Of a DNA stretch of 20,114 nucleotides, positions 19,699-20,114 are shown piece by piece. A program made the position numbers and the translations under genes. The first letter of the stretch is position 1, and every line of letters starts with the position of its first letter. Origin of the DNA: a virus; the IMG/VR virus record IMGVR_UViG_3300045885_000101, positions 1-20,114 of that record; one strand, given 5' to 3'. A model generated the notes under the pieces. It saw nothing but the letters and a program-made list of their open reading frames with translations. It made no database searches and was not told the origin of the DNA.

Positions 19699-20048
19699 CA
19701 GCTCTCGCGGTGCTCCTGGTGACCGCCGCCCCCTGCCTCGCCAATGACCTCCGTGTCGACTGGACCAACCCCACCGACGGCGACCCCGCCACCGAGATCC
19801 GCCTCGAGCGGATGCTGCAGTGCTCGGGGCGCCACCCGTGGGAGCAGATCGCGGTGCTCGGTCCCGCCGTGGCGAGCTACTACGACGCCGGACTCAACGA
19901 TGGCGAGGAGTATTGCTACCGCCTCCGCCATTGCAACGCCCAGGGATGCGGGGAGTACACGCCGCAGGTGGGCAATCGCACGCGCGTGCCGCCGTCGGGC
20001 AATGACTTTCAGATGTCCATGGCCGGGAGGGCCCCATGCTGCGGCTAG
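19695..20048 (+). CDS. Secreted fibronectin type III-like protein (about 117 aa)
   Basis: GTG 19695 overlaps the previous TGA (GTGA), the pattern of this genome; GTG 19680 would add five residues. A hydrophobic signal peptide (TALAVLLVTAAPCLA) ends near ALA-ND; it is not a clean lipobox because Pro precedes the Cys. The mature part is one FN3-like domain: L-R-V-D-W-T-N-P-T-D, then Y-Y-D-A-G-L-N-D-G-E-E-Y-C-Y-R, and C-N-A-Q-G-C-G-E-Y-T-P, with Cys that may form a disulfide outside the cytoplasm. Export by a phage gene suggests action in the envelope, though this is inferred. Confidence 0.65.
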   Translation: MTALAVLLVTAAPCLANDLRVDWTNPTDGDPATEIRLERMLQCSGRHPWEQIAVLGPAVASYYDAGLNDGEEYCYRLRHCNAQGCGEYTPQVGNRTRVPPSGNDFQMSMAGRAPCCG

Positions 20049-20114
20049 TCGTCGGCCTCGTGCTGCTATGGTCGCTGGCGTCGGCCCCCGCCGAGGCCGT
20101 CGTTGAGGCCCGCT
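20036..20114 (+). CDS. Secreted protein, N-terminal part only
   Basis: ATG 20036 follows GGGAGG (20026-20031) and opens MLRLVVGLVLLWSLASAPAE, a classic signal peptide with a basic n-region, hydrophobic core and an A-x-A-like site. The gene runs off the right edge, so its function cannot be told. It overlaps the FN3-like gene by 13 bases and, like it, encodes an exported product, which suggests an envelope-directed pair. Confidence 0.55.
   Translation, partial: MLRLVVGLVLLWSLASAPAEAVVEAR

Noticed and set aside
1-20114. CRISPR array, insertion sequence or integrase
   Set aside because: No spaced direct repeats, transposase or recombinase motifs were seen. The only repeats are the diverged cassette, the 66-base coding repeat, the T-arm pair and the short PERPVAR coding repeat at the end of the Com-like gene.

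Overview
The window is a stretch of tailed-phage (or prophage) genome from a high-GC bacterium: GC-rich throughout, with strong GC preference at third codon positions. It carries the packaging, capsid and tail genes of an HK97-fold, siphovirus-like particle. No host gene, integrase, repressor or replication gene is visible, so the host and lifestyle cannot be read from it. Shine-Dalgarno sites (GGAGG types) and a sigma70-type promoter show ordinary bacterial expression signals. Packing is very tight, with many ATGA/GTGA/TGATG stop-start overlaps, and no stretch over 300 bases lacks a gene.

Layout. (1) 1-1145: the end of an HNH endonuclease, a small conserved gene, an Ig-like domain protein and a small unknown gene, then a 146-base gap with palindromes. 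(2) 1146-3303: P27-type small and large terminase. (3) 3298-3775: a two-gene minus-strand cassette against the flow of the late operon, with its own near-consensus promoter. (4) 3793-5122: six small genes; the first two begin with a second copy of the cassette seen at 178-439. (5) 5106-9531: portal, prohead protease, a small gene, a structured leader, the HK97-type major capsid protein, a 15-bp hairpin and a small gene. (6) 9535-13368: head-tail connector, head-closure protein, tail tube protein, a lambda G/GT-like tail chaperone pair joined by a -1 frameshift site, an HK97-gp10-like protein and a short tape measure protein. (7) 13368-17911: a repeat-containing small protein, two further tail genes and a 998-residue tail hub/adhesin. 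(8) 17898-20114: a run of small Cys-rich (zinc-ribbon-like) proteins, a possible virion protein, a one-TM protein, a secreted fibronectin-III-like protein and the start of another secreted protein.

How it works together: terminase loads DNA through the portal into a prohead built from the capsid protein and matured by the protease. The connector and closure proteins join it to a tail made of tube protein on the tape measure, with the G/GT chaperones assisting. The 998-residue protein forms the tip and probably contacts the host.

Most notable: the G_GGA_AAA slippery site just before the chaperone stop; a three-hairpin leader before the capsid gene and a 15-bp hairpin after it; the reverse-strand cassette with a dyad in its promoter spacer; the duplicated, chimeric small-gene cassette; and twin tRNA T-arm-like sequences before the tail-tip gene.
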